A DNA stretch of 64,000 nucleotides from an uncultured euryarchaeote (GCA_937892945.1 CALBIL010000038.1:1-64000); one strand, 5' to 3'; positions 51,300 through 61,117 are shown, counted from the stretch's first letter. Notes: generated from the letters alone by a model not told the origin. Numbers and translations are program-made.

Positions 51300-52700
51300 T
51301 TACTGTGCATCTGATGCCAAGAAATCCTTGACAAGATGGGCCGTTTGATCTCGCATCTCATGCAAATCACCCAACCAAGCAGTTGCTCGGTCAACGCACA
51401 ATTGCTTCATTTCACCCGCCAAAATCTTACCAGCACGGTAATCAGCATTAATTTCAGCCAAGTAAGAGTCATCGTCTTCAAAGAAATACATCATGTAGCG
51501 ATAAGCAACATCGACATCGGGGTTGCCACCAATTCGCCGATGCTCTTCAACAGTAGCTTGACCACCTGAAAAAGCCCGTTTAATCTTCTTTTCAACCGTG
51601 GCTAAATCATCTCTGAGGAAGATCGTTGTTTTCGGTTTACTGCTACTCATTTTTTCACCAGTGAGACCAACCGCAAAATGATGGTATGTCGAAGAAGGAG
51701 CAAGCAAACCCATTCCTCCGAGAGAACGTTCATACTCGAGTAATTTGAGTTGAATTCGAGATTTATCCCTTGCCGTTGCACTCGGGACGGTGATTGTACC
51801 CTGCTTCGGACTCGAAAGGATGTCTGAGAAACCAAGGTGTTCGAGTGAGGCAACCATGCCTGCAAAGACGGTATTGAGGCGGTTTTTGTCGAGACGTCCA
51901 TTTGGCATTTGACCGAGGACTTCAGCGTTATCCTCTTGAACAGAAAGACCGATGACGACACCCGATGATTTCCCATCTTTGACATTAAACCAATTGGTTT
52001 TGGCGGCCAGTCCACGTGTTAAGCGAAGGTGCGGGTCTTGGTCGACACCTACAGGAACGACAATCGGACGAAGCCCCCCGTATTCCTCGGTTTGCGGATG
52101 TAAGATATCACCGACTTGTACCAGCGGAGCTTGAACATGAGCCAGATTGGTTTCCCCATTGAAACCATAGATCGATTCAAATTCATTCAAGTTGGTCCGC
52201 TTGCCGAGTTGAAATCCTAACCGTTGTACAATCGGACGCGAGGATTGAAAATATACATTTGTTTTCTCAGGGTCAATTCCAAGAGCGGCATAATGTGAAA
52301 TGTATTCTTCTAAAGCAATTTTACGACCCTTTTCCAATGAAACTCCTCGCGTTGCTTGGCTTTCTAAATCAGCAACTGCAATCGTGACATCTCCACCAAG
52401 TTGTTGGAACCATTTGACTTGGTCAATAACCATCGAGTGGCCCATGTGCATTTGACCACTTGGCATGAGTCCTGTGAGGACACCAAAGGAATCTCCTTGT
52501 TTTTGTGCATCGAGAACACGTTCTAAATCACGATGTGCAAAGACAATACCGCGACGATGAAGCCGAGACGGTGAAGGAAGCGTCATCTGGTCCATTGACG
52601 AAAGACCGAACTGATCTATAATGCGAGAATAATCGGTTGATTGAGCACTCCCCCAAGGGTCTATGACAACATCTTCGTCACCCATATCCATATCCTCCAT
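51300..52700 (-). CDS. trpS: Tryptophanyl-tRNA synthetase, archaeal/eukaryotic type
   Basis: 466 residues. Class I synthetase with GLMPSGQMHMGHSMVIDQVK (HIGH-like HMGH) and GEKMSSSKPKT (KMSKS-like). The N-terminal IDPWGSAQSTDYSRIIDQFG is typical of the archaeal and eukaryotic form. The C-terminal helical anticodon-binding part is present (DDDSYLAEINADYRAGKILA). ATG 52700 is used; ATGs at 52691 and 52685 are close alternatives. Converges with zpr1, with 13 bp between stops. Confidence 0.94.
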   Translation of the reverse strand: MEDMDMGDEDVVIDPWGSAQSTDYSRIIDQFGLSSMDQMTLPSPSRLHRRGIVFAHRDLERVLDAQKQGDSFGVLTGLMPSGQMHMGHSMVIDQVKWFQQLGGDVTIAVADLESQATRGVSLEKGRKIALEEYISHYAALGIDPEKTNVYFQSSRPIVQRLGFQLGKRTNLNEFESIYGFNGETNLAHVQAPLVQVGDILHPQTEEYGGLRPIVVPVGVDQDPHLRLTRGLAAKTNWFNVKDGKSSGVVIGLSVQEDNAEVLGQMPNGRLDKNRLNTVFAGMVASLEHLGFSDILSSPKQGTITVPSATARDKSRIQLKLLEYERSLGGMGLLAPSSTYHHFAVGLTGEKMSSSKPKTTIFLRDDLATVEKKIKRAFSGGQATVEEHRRIGGNPDVDVAYRYMMYFFEDDDSYLAEINADYRAGKILAGEMKQLCVDRATAWLGDLHEMRDQTAHLVKDFLASDAQ

Positions 52701-52738
52701 TCGGTCGGTGACAACCTTATGGCATCAAGTCTTCGCCC

Positions 52739-54064
52739 TTATTCACCATCAAACGACGATTCGGTAGAGTCTTCGTAGGAACCAAGAGAGGGCTGAGAAC
52801 TTTTGTTAGCAAACGGACCGAGTCCTTCTTTCTTCAAAATAAACATCATTCCAGTAATGGTTGATACTGCTACAGTCAGTGCCAAAAAGGGGAGCCAACC
52901 TGCATCACTCAACCCCTCTCGTGGTTGAACTAACCATGTGAAGACGAGTTGCGAATCACCCGTAAATCGCTTCGACCATTTGAATAAGTCCGTTGTATCG
53001 TGGGCTGCAATAGTAACTGCTGAGGAGTAATTATTCCAAAACTGAGAACGGCCAAGAATGTCATAGTCAACCGTACCATTCACTACAATCGAGACATTAT
53101 GACCGCGGATGAGTGAGAGATGGAGGGATTCATTCAAAGAACTCGTATAGCCTTCAGCCGTTTTCCTCACACCGTCCAGAAGCGACAACGAAGCATTTGA
53201 ATCTCGTATATCGACAACTTCCTTTCCTTCGAGGTCAAGAATCCAAGTCATTGGGACATTCCAGGCAAGTGGTGATACAGCAGTACATTGTTCGGTAACA
53301 AGTGATTCAAATTCGATGATGGTTTGATTGTCAACGGTGCGACTCGAATGAGTGATTTCATGGCAATCATGAACTGTCCAATATGACCACGCTTCACCCC
53401 AGGTAGTCATCCAAGCTTGTGCATCATCATTGAGATAAGCAGCAATTTCTGCATCGTGTCGAATCGTTGCATCATTGACTCTTCCAACCCAATACAAATT
53501 GACCAAGCCTCCTTCTTCAACTGCTGATTGGACCTGGTCTTTGGAACCGATTAATTGTTCGAGACTCCCTCCCCGACGCCCAAGATTATACCAATCCCAA
53601 TCATCTGCTGGTGCGTCTGTTGCATTGTGCCAAGCAGAATATGGCAATGCATTCACATCACCATGTACAGCAAAACCTTGAGACGCAATCGTGTTGTGCT
53701 GACTCATCGTAAGGCCAGAGGGAGTAAAGGTAGAAATTGGATTGTCACCCCATTGGTTCGCAACGACACGGTCCGAAATATACTGATGGCATTCAAGAGC
53801 AACTGCCCCAGGGTCTGCAGCCCATTCGATGTTCGGCATACCATAGCATCCAAATTCATCACCAGAGTCAATTCGTTCCTGGGCCAAAGCCGTACGTAGC
53901 CATCCGTCTTCTTTCCAACCGACCTCTGCAACTGCAACTGGACTGAAGGTTGAAGAAAGAAGGCAAAGAAGAATTGACAATGTCATGGCTCGGCCGAAAC
54001 GAACATGTCGTTGTGGAGCCATGACACGGGGTAGGTTCGGAGTGATTTGATACTTCGCACGCAT
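52739..54064 (-). CDS. Secreted membrane-anchored protein, unknown function
   Basis: 441 residues from ATG 54064; ATG 54022 (MAPQRHVRFGRAM) is also plausible. The signal helix is MTLSILLCLLSSTFSPVAVA. The exterior region (about 50-385) has several sequons and a Trp-rich stretch (DWDWYNLGRRGGSLEQLIG; QAWMTTWGEAWSYWTVHDCH), with cysteines that could pair. One transmembrane helix near 400 (WLPFLALTVAVSTITGMMF) precedes a Ser/Asp-rich tail. I do not recognise the fold. It is divergent from plsC, 70 bp apart. Confidence 0.72.
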   Translation of the reverse strand: MRAKYQITPNLPRVMAPQRHVRFGRAMTLSILLCLLSSTFSPVAVAEVGWKEDGWLRTALAQERIDSGDEFGCYGMPNIEWAADPGAVALECHQYISDRVVANQWGDNPISTFTPSGLTMSQHNTIASQGFAVHGDVNALPYSAWHNATDAPADDWDWYNLGRRGGSLEQLIGSKDQVQSAVEEGGLVNLYWVGRVNDATIRHDAEIAAYLNDDAQAWMTTWGEAWSYWTVHDCHEITHSSRTVDNQTIIEFESLVTEQCTAVSPLAWNVPMTWILDLEGKEVVDIRDSNASLSLLDGVRKTAEGYTSSLNESLHLSLIRGHNVSIVVNGTVDYDILGRSQFWNNYSSAVTIAAHDTTDLFKWSKRFTGDSQLVFTWLVQPREGLSDAGWLPFLALTVAVSTITGMMFILKKEGLGPFANKSSQPSLGSYEDSTESSFDGE

Positions 54065-54134
54065 TCATTTGGTTCCTTCAATGCAGTCGGAAATTCGCTG
54101 CCTGCCGGATAAATAGACGGCAACAATCAAAACA

Positions 54135-54941
54135 GTGTCGAAACTCGATTTTTTTATGACCGAGACGGATTCACTTGTTGATGCATGGCAATCCCTCGAA
54201 CAGCATTGGTTGATTCCAACCACTGGCAAACAACTACCACGCACACCAAGTTATGCTTTCCTACGAATGTTTTTGTCCCCTTTTTTACGCCCTTCATTGA
54301 ATGCTAAAATGAATGGCTTGCATCACATCCCCCGGAAAGGCCCTGTGATCCTTGCAGCCAACCATCTCTCCCATGTCGACCCAATCTTCGTGATTGCATC
54401 AGCACGCCGAACAACACACTACTTGGCGAAAGATGGTCATTTCAAGAATGCCGTAATGCGCTTTGCAATGCGTGCAACTGGCCAAATCGAGACAAAACGG
54501 GACGAAGGTGGTGAAGGGGCACTTTCCAGTGCAGCTGATGTATTGGATTCTGGCCAAGCCCTGGGAATCTTTCCAGAAGGCACTCGTTCCAAGCGTACCG
54601 AACAGCCTTACTTGCTTCCCGGGAAAACAGGAATCGCTCGCCTTGCAGCCTCCTACCCGGATACAGTCGTCGTCCCGATGGCACTTATGGGTACTCGAAA
54701 GATGATGAAGCCACAAGACCACAAAGTGCCACGCCTTTGGCGACAGATTGCACTCTCTGCGGGTCAAGGCGTGACTTGGATGGAATGGCTCGAAGACCCG
54801 AACGGTGGCAACACAAATGCTCAACAGTTGGTTCAACTTTCAGCCAAAGATGAACACGAAATCAGGGCATCACTCGCCTCACTCTATAGAAAGTTTACGG
54901 ACCAAATCATGGGGAGTATTTCTGCCCTTGGGGCTCCTTAG
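54135..54941 (+). CDS. plsC: 1-acyl-glycerol-3-phosphate acyltransferase (PlsC-like)
   Basis: 268 residues from GTG 54135; ATG 54156 would shorten it by seven. The HX4D motif is AANHLSHVDPIFVIA, and the second motif is GIFPEGTRSKRTEQP; the PlsC block VVVPMALMGTRK completes the set. Typically adds a second acyl chain to lysophosphatidate. Archaeal membranes are usually isoprenoid ethers, so presence of PlsC is notable. It is of bacterial type and sits alone on its strand, 30 bp before an unknown gene. Confidence 0.9.
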   Translation: MSKLDFFMTETDSLVDAWQSLEQHWLIPTTGKQLPRTPSYAFLRMFLSPFLRPSLNAKMNGLHHIPRKGPVILAANHLSHVDPIFVIASARRTTHYLAKDGHFKNAVMRFAMRATGQIETKRDEGGEGALSSAADVLDSGQALGIFPEGTRSKRTEQPYLLPGKTGIARLAASYPDTVVVPMALMGTRKMMKPQDHKVPRLWRQIALSAGQGVTWMEWLEDPNGGNTNAQQLVQLSAKDEHEIRASLASLYRKFTDQIMGSISALGAP

Positions 54942-54970
54942 TTCAAGTAGAGTCGAATGATCAACCCTAC

Positions 54971-55645
54971 GTGGAGCGTATCGAAACTCAACTCGGGACA
55001 CTTCATCTCGAAGAAGGCTACAGCGAGAGGAGGTTGAAGGCTGAACTTCGAGGCATGGAGTTGTTGTGTTCCATTGTCAATTCAACTCCAGTCTGGAGTT
55101 TTAATCTCAGTTCAGATAAACCGTTCCTCTGTTCAAATGATGATGGGCCAACAATTTTAATCGACATATTCGGCTGTATTCGAAAGAACTGTGAAGATTT
55201 CGACCCCCATCTTTCGCTCTACATGTCACAACGACCGGTGTGTGTTTTGAAAGATGAAAAAAGTATCGATACGCCGACTACAGACTCCATCATCTCACTT
55301 GTTTTACTTGGAATGGCAGGGTGGCCAATTGAATCTACACCCGAAACACTCAGAGAAAAAGCACTCAAAAGTGGTCAATATGAACTTCAAGATATAACCA
55401 AGATGCTGCCAATGGATTATGAACAATTTCAAAGAGCAGTGGGCTTGTATGAATCGGGTGTAGTGATGGAATCAATTTCGGTTCTTGCCCAAATGGCTCG
55501 TCGATGGTATGTGTGTCGGTGTTGGAATTTCGAGAAGATTCAAGAAACATTACAACCCATACTTGAACGGTATCAGCGTGAAGAGATCGAACGGTATATT
55601 CAAACTCCAGAGGAGGCAAGTGATGTCCTTTTCATCTCTGTTTGA
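54971..55645 (+). CDS. Hypothetical protein
   Basis: 224 residues from GTG 54971. No recognised family. The N-terminal half has beta strands with cysteines ([47 protein letters not shown]); the C-terminal half is helical ([40 protein letters not shown]). No signal peptide or membrane helix. It lies between plsC and thyA on the same strand with small gaps, so may belong to one transcription unit. Confidence 0.6.
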   Translation: MERIETQLGTLHLEEGYSERRLKAELRGMELLCSIVNSTPVWSFNLSSDKPFLCSNDDGPTILIDIFGCIRKNCEDFDPHLSLYMSQRPVCVLKDEKSIDTPTTDSIISLVLLGMAGWPIESTPETLREKALKSGQYELQDITKMLPMDYEQFQRAVGLYESGVVMESISVLAQMARRWYVCRCWNFEKIQETLQPILERYQREEIERYIQTPEEASDVLFISV

Positions 55646-55704
55646 GATGGAGTCGCTCAAGAATGCTCAAGTGCTGTCGGTTGCGACAAGCAGATGGTGA
55701 GTCA

Positions 55705-56499
55705 ATGAAGGTCTATCACGAACTCATTCAGCGTATTCTCGATGAAGGGGAAGAGAAAGGTGACCGTACCGGCACTGGAACGCTCTCTGTCTTTGGCCAC
55801 CAAATGCGATTTGACCTCTCTGAAGGCTTCCCAATGGTAACCACTAAAAAGTTGCATTTGCGCTCCATTGTTCACGAACTTCTTTGGTTCCTTAAAGGTG
55901 ATACTAACATCCAGTATCTGCAAGAAAACGGTGTTCGCATCTGGAATGAATGGGCTGACGAAAACGGCGACTTAGGACCCGTATATGGCAAGCAGTGGCG
56001 CAGATGGGAAGCCAAGGATGGCCGCATCATTGACCAAGTCGAACAGGCCATTGAAATGATTCGAACCAATCCAAACAGCCGACGGATCATCGTCTCAGCT
56101 TGGAACGTTGGTGAACTTGATGAGATGGCCTTGATGCCTTGCCACGCTTTCTTCCAGTTCCATGTTGCCAACGGAAAACTCAATTGCCAATTGTACCAAC
56201 GAAGTGCGGATGTCTTTCTCGGCGTTCCATTCAACATCGCCTCGTATGCGCTTCTCACCCACATGATGGCACAAATCTGTGGACTCAAAGCTGGAACATT
56301 CGTACATACTCTTGGCGATGCCCACCTGTATACCAACCACCTTAACCAATCTCAATTACAGATTTCACGTGAACCAATGCCTTTGCCACAACTCAAACTC
56401 AATCCTGAATGCACAACCATTGACTCGTTTACATTTGAGGACATCGAAGTGGTCGGATACGAGCACCATCCGCATATTTCTGCACCGATTGCTGTATGA
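55705..56499 (+). CDS. thyA: Thymidylate synthase ThyA
   Basis: 264 residues from ATG 55705, the same length as the classic bacterial enzyme. Methylates dUMP to dTMP with methylene-tetrahydrofolate. The active-site motif is [11 protein letters not shown] with Cys146; [20 protein letters not shown] is just before it, and [19 protein letters not shown] forms the nucleotide and folate contacts. Because ThyA oxidises folate to dihydrofolate, the DHFR gene 7 bp downstream completes the cycle. Many archaea use ThyX; this pair is bacterial in type. Confidence 0.96.
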   Translation: MKVYHELIQRILDEGEEKGDRTGTGTLSVFGHQMRFDLSEGFPMVTTKKLHLRSIVHELLWFLKGDTNIQYLQENGVRIWNEWADENGDLGPVYGKQWRRWEAKDGRIIDQVEQAIEMIRTNPNSRRIIVSAWNVGELDEMALMPCHAFFQFHVANGKLNCQLYQRSADVFLGVPFNIASYALLTHMMAQICGLKAGTFVHTLGDAHLYTNHLNQSQLQISREPMPLPQLKLNPECTTIDSFTFEDIEVVGYEHHPHISAPIAV

Positions 56500-56506
56500 G
56501 GTTGAT

Positions 56507-56977
56507 ATGATGTTCACAATGATCTTTGCATGCGATTTGAACGGAGCCATTGGCAAAGATGGTGATTTGCCTTGGCGTCAATCATCTGATCTTCAACATT
56601 TCAAGCGCATCACAATGTCAAAAACCATCGTCATGGGAAGAAAAACCTGGGACAGCCTACCCGGGAAACTACCTGGACGAAGGAACATTGTCCTCTCGAG
56701 AACACCTCGTGAAGATGTTGAAGTGCTTTCCTTTGAAGAAGTTCTCGAACTCGGTGATTCTGAAGAAGTACTCATTATCGGTGGTGGAGAGATTTACCAA
56801 TTGTTTTTCGAACATGCAAAAGAGATTCACAAAACAATTATCGCAACAGAAGTCGAAGGGGCAGATGCATTTGCTCCATCGATGGAGGGAGAAGGATTCC
56901 ACATGATTGGTGAACGGTTTGTCGATGCCGGACCACGTGACGAGCATTCGATGATTTTCCAACACTGGATTCGATGA
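56507..56977 (+). CDS. folA: Dihydrofolate reductase
   Basis: 156 residues from ATG 56507 (second ATG at 56510), with GAGGTTGAT overlapping the thyA stop region. Reduces dihydrofolate with NADPH. Motifs: IFACDLNGAIGKDGDLPW, acidic residue in SSDLQHFK (Asp28), VMGRKTWDSLPGKLPGRRN and VLIIGGGEIYQLF. The stop abuts the convergent MazG-like gene. Confidence 0.95.
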   Translation: MMFTMIFACDLNGAIGKDGDLPWRQSSDLQHFKRITMSKTIVMGRKTWDSLPGKLPGRRNIVLSRTPREDVEVLSFEEVLELGDSEEVLIIGGGEIYQLFFEHAKEIHKTIIATEVEGADAFAPSMEGEGFHMIGERFVDAGPRDEHSMIFQHWIR

Positions 56978-57349
56978 TCATTCATCTGGCTTGTATTCAG
57001 TCACTCGTAATCCCAAACGCCCTTGTCGCGATGGGCGTTGCATAATCCTAGCATATTTTGCCTCAAAGGCTGCTTTCAAATCAATTTCCATGGCCAAGGA
57101 GTGGCCCATCAGCAACAGTAGGATATCAGCCATTTCTTCGGCACAATCAGCAAGAGGCTTACCTTTGGTCACCGCTGCTGCAAACTCGCCTAATTCTTCG
57201 ACGGTAAGGGCAATACGGTAGCCCATGTCATGCCCGTTGTTTTCTTCGAACTTATGCTTATCATGAAACACTGCAATTTTCTTCATCATGGTTTCCCATT
57301 CATTCTGAGCCTCATGGGCCATCCACTGGTCGACGGACATTCCTTCCAT
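56978..57349 (-). CDS. MazG-like nucleotide pyrophosphohydrolase
   Basis: 123 residues from ATG 57349 (ATG 57340 in frame). All-alpha MazG/dUTPase-like domain: EELGEFAAAVTKG with two metal-binding Glu residues and CAEEMADILLLLMGHSLAME with further Glu and Asp, the E-x2-E and E-x3-D signature. Such enzymes hydrolyse non-canonical NTPs. Its stop abuts the folA stop. A small perfect hairpin, CACGG-AACA-CCGTG (57351-57364), lies just upstream of its start. Confidence 0.85.
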   Translation of the reverse strand: MEGMSVDQWMAHEAQNEWETMMKKIAVFHDKHKFEENNGHDMGYRIALTVEELGEFAAAVTKGKPLADCAEEMADILLLLMGHSLAMEIDLKAAFEAKYARIMQRPSRQGRLGLRVTEYKPDE

Positions 57350-57424
57350 GCACGGTGTTCCGTGAGACCAGACATTAGACCTTCCGTAGACTCTGAGAAC
57401 TCGGTCTGTGATGAGTCCATTCCC

Positions 57425-58519
57425 TCAGTTACCATCGATGACGAAGTCTTTCCAGCGCTTCATGTATTCAACAAAGACTGGACTTAAGTCTGCATCCATT
57501 AAATGCTGCTCACTAAACGGTGGACGGTCGGGTGAATAATCGGGATCTCCAAGGTGCATTGGCCAATCGGGGTGGGCAATCGCTACGCGGGCCACGCCAA
57601 CCAAATCTGCACCTTCATTCATAAGCCATTCCGCATCTATAGATGACCATATTGCGCCTGTCGAGACGAGAGGAATATGTGCAGGCATTACATCACGGAA
57701 TCGTTGAGTGAGACTCGGGCCATCTTCATCATTCTCAACGTCTTGGAACACATCCCAGCAAGAGATGTGGAGCATATCGATGTCCATTACGCATAACATC
57801 TCAGCAAGTTCGAGACTTTCATGTAAGAAGATGCCTGCCTTTTCGATGATGGGTGAGATGCGAACTGCAAGAATAAAGTCTGGGCCTGTTGCTTGACGAA
57901 CAGAAGTGATCATGTCACGCAAGAACTTGCTTCTCCCCGCCAAATCGCCACCCCAGTTATCTTCACGTCGATTGGTTACGCTTCCGAGGAATTGACAGAT
58001 GAGATACGAATGAGCACCGTGTAATTCAATACCATCAAAACCTGCTTTTTGGCAACGGACTGCTGCATCTGTAAAGGATTGAATCATCCCAAGCACTTCA
58101 TCATGAGTTAATGCTCGAGTGTATAAACCATCCATTCCTGCTTCGGTGTTTTCGCTAGCAGAGACGGGCTGAACCTGATTGAGGGATTGTGGAGCACGCA
58201 TACCACCGTGAAATATTTGAGCCAAACTCAAGGTTCCGGTCGCTTTCAATTGCGTAGCCATCTTAGTAAGACCTGGGAGTTGATGGTCGCCCCATACACC
58301 CATTTCGCCTTCCCAACCACGTCCGTGTTCGGTAACGTTAGCTGCCGCAGTTGTCGTGATGGCGAATCCATCTTTAGCTCGTCGAACCAACCATCTTATT
58401 TCTTCATCGGAAAGCGTGCCGTCTTCATGGCTTTGCTTATTGGTCATCGCAGCGAGTACGCTCCGATTCGCCACGACATGACCCGTTCGAGGAAGTGTGA
58501 ATTGACTCGATGGGTCCAT
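57425..58519 (-). CDS. Old-yellow-enzyme-family NADH:flavin oxidoreductase
   Basis: 364 residues from ATG 58519; TTG 58564 would add 15. FMN-binding TIM barrel that reduces activated alkenes or nitro groups. Motifs: LAQIFHGGMRAP, FDGIELHGAHSYLICQFL, TNRREDNWGGDLAGRSKFL and the phosphate-binding ISTGAIWSS-like VSTGAIWSSIDAEWLM with GADLVGVARVAIAHPDW. No iron-sulfur or dinucleotide extension, so it is a single-domain member. Substrate unknown. It lies between the MazG-like gene and an RND gene on the same strand. Confidence 0.9.
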   Translation of the reverse strand: MDPSSQFTLPRTGHVVANRSVLAAMTNKQSHEDGTLSDEEIRWLVRRAKDGFAITTTAAANVTEHGRGWEGEMGVWGDHQLPGLTKMATQLKATGTLSLAQIFHGGMRAPQSLNQVQPVSASENTEAGMDGLYTRALTHDEVLGMIQSFTDAAVRCQKAGFDGIELHGAHSYLICQFLGSVTNRREDNWGGDLAGRSKFLRDMITSVRQATGPDFILAVRISPIIEKAGIFLHESLELAEMLCVMDIDMLHISCWDVFQDVENDEDGPSLTQRFRDVMPAHIPLVSTGAIWSSIDAEWLMNEGADLVGVARVAIAHPDWPMHLGDPDYSPDRPPFSEQHLMDADLSPVFVEYMKRWKDFVIDGN

Positions 58520-58622
58520 GCTCAAAGCAAGAACTGCACCTTCTTGATGCTTCGCATCCTTCAAACTGAAGGCTCAACCTAATCGGCTTTATCAATTGGC
58601 ACCGGCAACGAAAGGAGGTGAA

Positions 58623-60980
58623 TCATTCGGAATCTTCTTGTTTTGGATGACCAGGTTCTGCTTTGGCTGGGAGCATGCGGTCAAGCCATTTTGGCGACCA
58701 CCAGTTCCACTTACCCATCAAGCGCATGGTTGCAGGAACGACGAGAGCACGTACAATCGTTGCATCGAGCAGAATTGCAAGTGCCAGACCGAAACCAATT
58801 TGCTTCAAAATAATGATTGAAGATAAGCCAAAGGCGCTGAATACGACAACCATAATGGCTGCTGCTCCAGTAATCAGGCGGCCTGTCTTTTGTAATCCAT
58901 TGGCTACAGCAAGGGTGTTGTCACCAGTGCGCTCCCATTCTTCATGAATACGTGAAAGCATCAAAACTTCATAATCCATCGACAATCCAAAGACAATACA
59001 GAACATGATGACTGGATTTGTAGCCTCAATTGGCTGGGGAGTAAAGTTGAGCAGATCAGCTCCATATCCCCATTGGAATACAAAGACCAGCATTCCGAAC
59101 GATGCGGAAATCGAAAGGATGTTCATTACAATAGCCTTGATTGGAATAATGACACTGCGAACTTGAATGAAAATCAAGACAATAGTTGAGATGAGAATAA
59201 AGGCCAATGCTATTGGGAGACTGTCCTGAATGGCACCTAGCGTATCGAGGCTGTAGGCAGAGAAGCCGGCAACCTTGAGTGAGGAATCATCACCAACAAG
59301 TAAGAGACTCGTAAAGTCACCTCGGTCTTCACGCATGTCTGCTACAAACTCATGGCTTTCCCTACTGGTACTTGGCCCATCAATTGCGTACACCACATAG
59401 GTAACATCACCAGAGATAAATTGTTGACGAAGATATTCACGTGTGGTGTTTTGCTCTGGTGTGAGGTATTCGGCAGGTGTTGTCCAGAACTGAACCACGC
59501 TTGATTCGTTCATACCAATCTGTGGCAATGCATAGCCAAAGGCTTCGACAATCCGTTCATCTTCCACTTGCGAGACCATCCAACGATGCATTTGCCGTAG
59601 ATTCGATTCATTCAACGGGTCAGTCCCATCAAAATCAATCACGACAATTGCAGCATTCGAGGTGCTTTGAGGCCAGAGAGAGTCAATATGGTCAAGTCCA
59701 AGCCGTGATTCATCATCCGGTGGAAGGGCATCACGGTTCGCAAGAGAGAACTCGGCTTGGAAGAAAGGCAACCCAGCACCAAGCAAGATGATGAGCGTAG
59801 GAATCAAGACCGCCCATGGCCTGTCCATCACGGTGTTTGCAATACGAGACCATATACCGTCTTCCCCGTTTTCTTCAATCTTAAACGAGAAGGGGAGTTT
59901 ACGACCGGTATTGATTCGAGGACCAAGAAGAGCCAGAACTGCTGGTAAAACGAGGAGAGAATAGATCATTGCAATGGTAACGGCTAAAGTCCCACCAATG
60001 CCCAGGCTTGGCAAACTGGTATTGGTGAAGAATAACATCCCCATCAACCCAATGGCAACGGTTACACCGCTGAAAAACACCGCTTTACCTGCAGTAGCAA
60101 CCGTCATCGCTGTAGCAGTGCGGATATCATCCGGATTACGCCCCATCTCTTCACGGAACCGATTGACAAGGAAAAGAGAGTAATCAATCGAGACACCAAT
60201 TCCAATCAGTGAAATGATATTAACTGCATATTGAGTGACATCTGTGACGTTTGACAACCAAATCGTTACGCCCATGGCAGAGAGAACGGTGAGAATACCG
60301 ACACCAACAGGTAAGAGAGCTGCGATGAGTGTTCCGAAAACGATGGCAAGAATAATCAGTGAAAGTGGACCTGAGACAAGTTCAGCCTTGACGAGATCTT
60401 CTTGGATTCGATTATCAAAAGTGAATTCAATAGCGGTTTTATCGGTTCTCCATGCATCAAACTGGCTATCAATTTCTACCGATTCCCAATGCTCGGAATA
60501 AAGGATTTTGGCATCTTTACGTGACATGTTGAACACGACCTTGTTCTGTGCCCAAAATCCATCATCACGCTCTAAAGTAAATTCATTACGCTCATCACCT
60601 GAAGTCTCCCAAGAGTACTCTATAGAAACGTCTGCTAATTTAGCAAAACCAGCAAGGGCATCTTGTACTTCTTGTTGCCAGAGTTCGGAAGTATCATTGA
60701 GCGTCGAATGGCGAACAAGATAAACAAAACCTTGAGCACTTTCAGAATCGCCTCCATCCTCGCTAAAGGCATCGTTCATGGTCGAAATCGCTTCGACCGA
60801 TTCAAGGTCGCCCTCTCCCCAAGCCTCAGACCAATCAGGTCCCATAGCCATCAGCGAAGCCATCCCTAAACAGGCGAGAATTCCAAACGCAAGAACTTGT
60901 TTTCGGTAATCATGCGTGAATTCTCCAAGTTTGTAGAAGGCGCGGCCTTCGAACATCCGAGCGTCAGTCGAGGATTCCAT
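58623..60980 (-). CDS. MMPL-family RND exporter
   Basis: 785 residues from ATG 60980. Two MMPL halves: first helix VLAFGILACLGMASLMAMG, then an exterior loop, then a bundle with SLIGIGVSIDYSLFLVNRF (near 250); second half has FGLSMDYEVLMLSRIHEEW (near 680). The phrases RTATAMTVATAGKAVFFSG and NGLQKTGRLITGAAAIMV are the MMPL hallmark helices. It is closer to the bacterial MMPL lipid exporters than the other two RND genes here. The end of the gene is 103 bp from the OYE start. Confidence 0.88.
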   Translation of the reverse strand: MESSTDARMFEGRAFYKLGEFTHDYRKQVLAFGILACLGMASLMAMGPDWSEAWGEGDLESVEAISTMNDAFSEDGGDSESAQGFVYLVRHSTLNDTSELWQQEVQDALAGFAKLADVSIEYSWETSGDERNEFTLERDDGFWAQNKVVFNMSRKDAKILYSEHWESVEIDSQFDAWRTDKTAIEFTFDNRIQEDLVKAELVSGPLSLIILAIVFGTLIAALLPVGVGILTVLSAMGVTIWLSNVTDVTQYAVNIISLIGIGVSIDYSLFLVNRFREEMGRNPDDIRTATAMTVATAGKAVFFSGVTVAIGLMGMLFFTNTSLPSLGIGGTLAVTIAMIYSLLVLPAVLALLGPRINTGRKLPFSFKIEENGEDGIWSRIANTVMDRPWAVLIPTLIILLGAGLPFFQAEFSLANRDALPPDDESRLGLDHIDSLWPQSTSNAAIVVIDFDGTDPLNESNLRQMHRWMVSQVEDERIVEAFGYALPQIGMNESSVVQFWTTPAEYLTPEQNTTREYLRQQFISGDVTYVVYAIDGPSTSRESHEFVADMREDRGDFTSLLLVGDDSSLKVAGFSAYSLDTLGAIQDSLPIALAFILISTIVLIFIQVRSVIIPIKAIVMNILSISASFGMLVFVFQWGYGADLLNFTPQPIEATNPVIMFCIVFGLSMDYEVLMLSRIHEEWERTGDNTLAVANGLQKTGRLITGAAAIMVVVFSAFGLSSIIILKQIGFGLALAILLDATIVRALVVPATMRLMGKWNWWSPKWLDRMLPAKAEPGHPKQEDSE

Positions 60981-61117
60981 GTCTCTTGCCGGACATGGCC
61001 TGTTTATCAATGAATGTTTTCAACAGATACTGAATGTTCGTACTGCCTCTTCACATGGATTCCTTTTCAAATATTTCACCACGATAAGCAAAAATACCAT
61101 CATAGGCAGGGTGAATT

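Noticed and set aside
58611-58625. A perfect ribosome-binding-like AAAGGAGGTGAATC on the plus strand
   Set aside because: No ATG, GTG or TTG follows at a useful distance and any frame would run antisense into the RND gene; likely chance.
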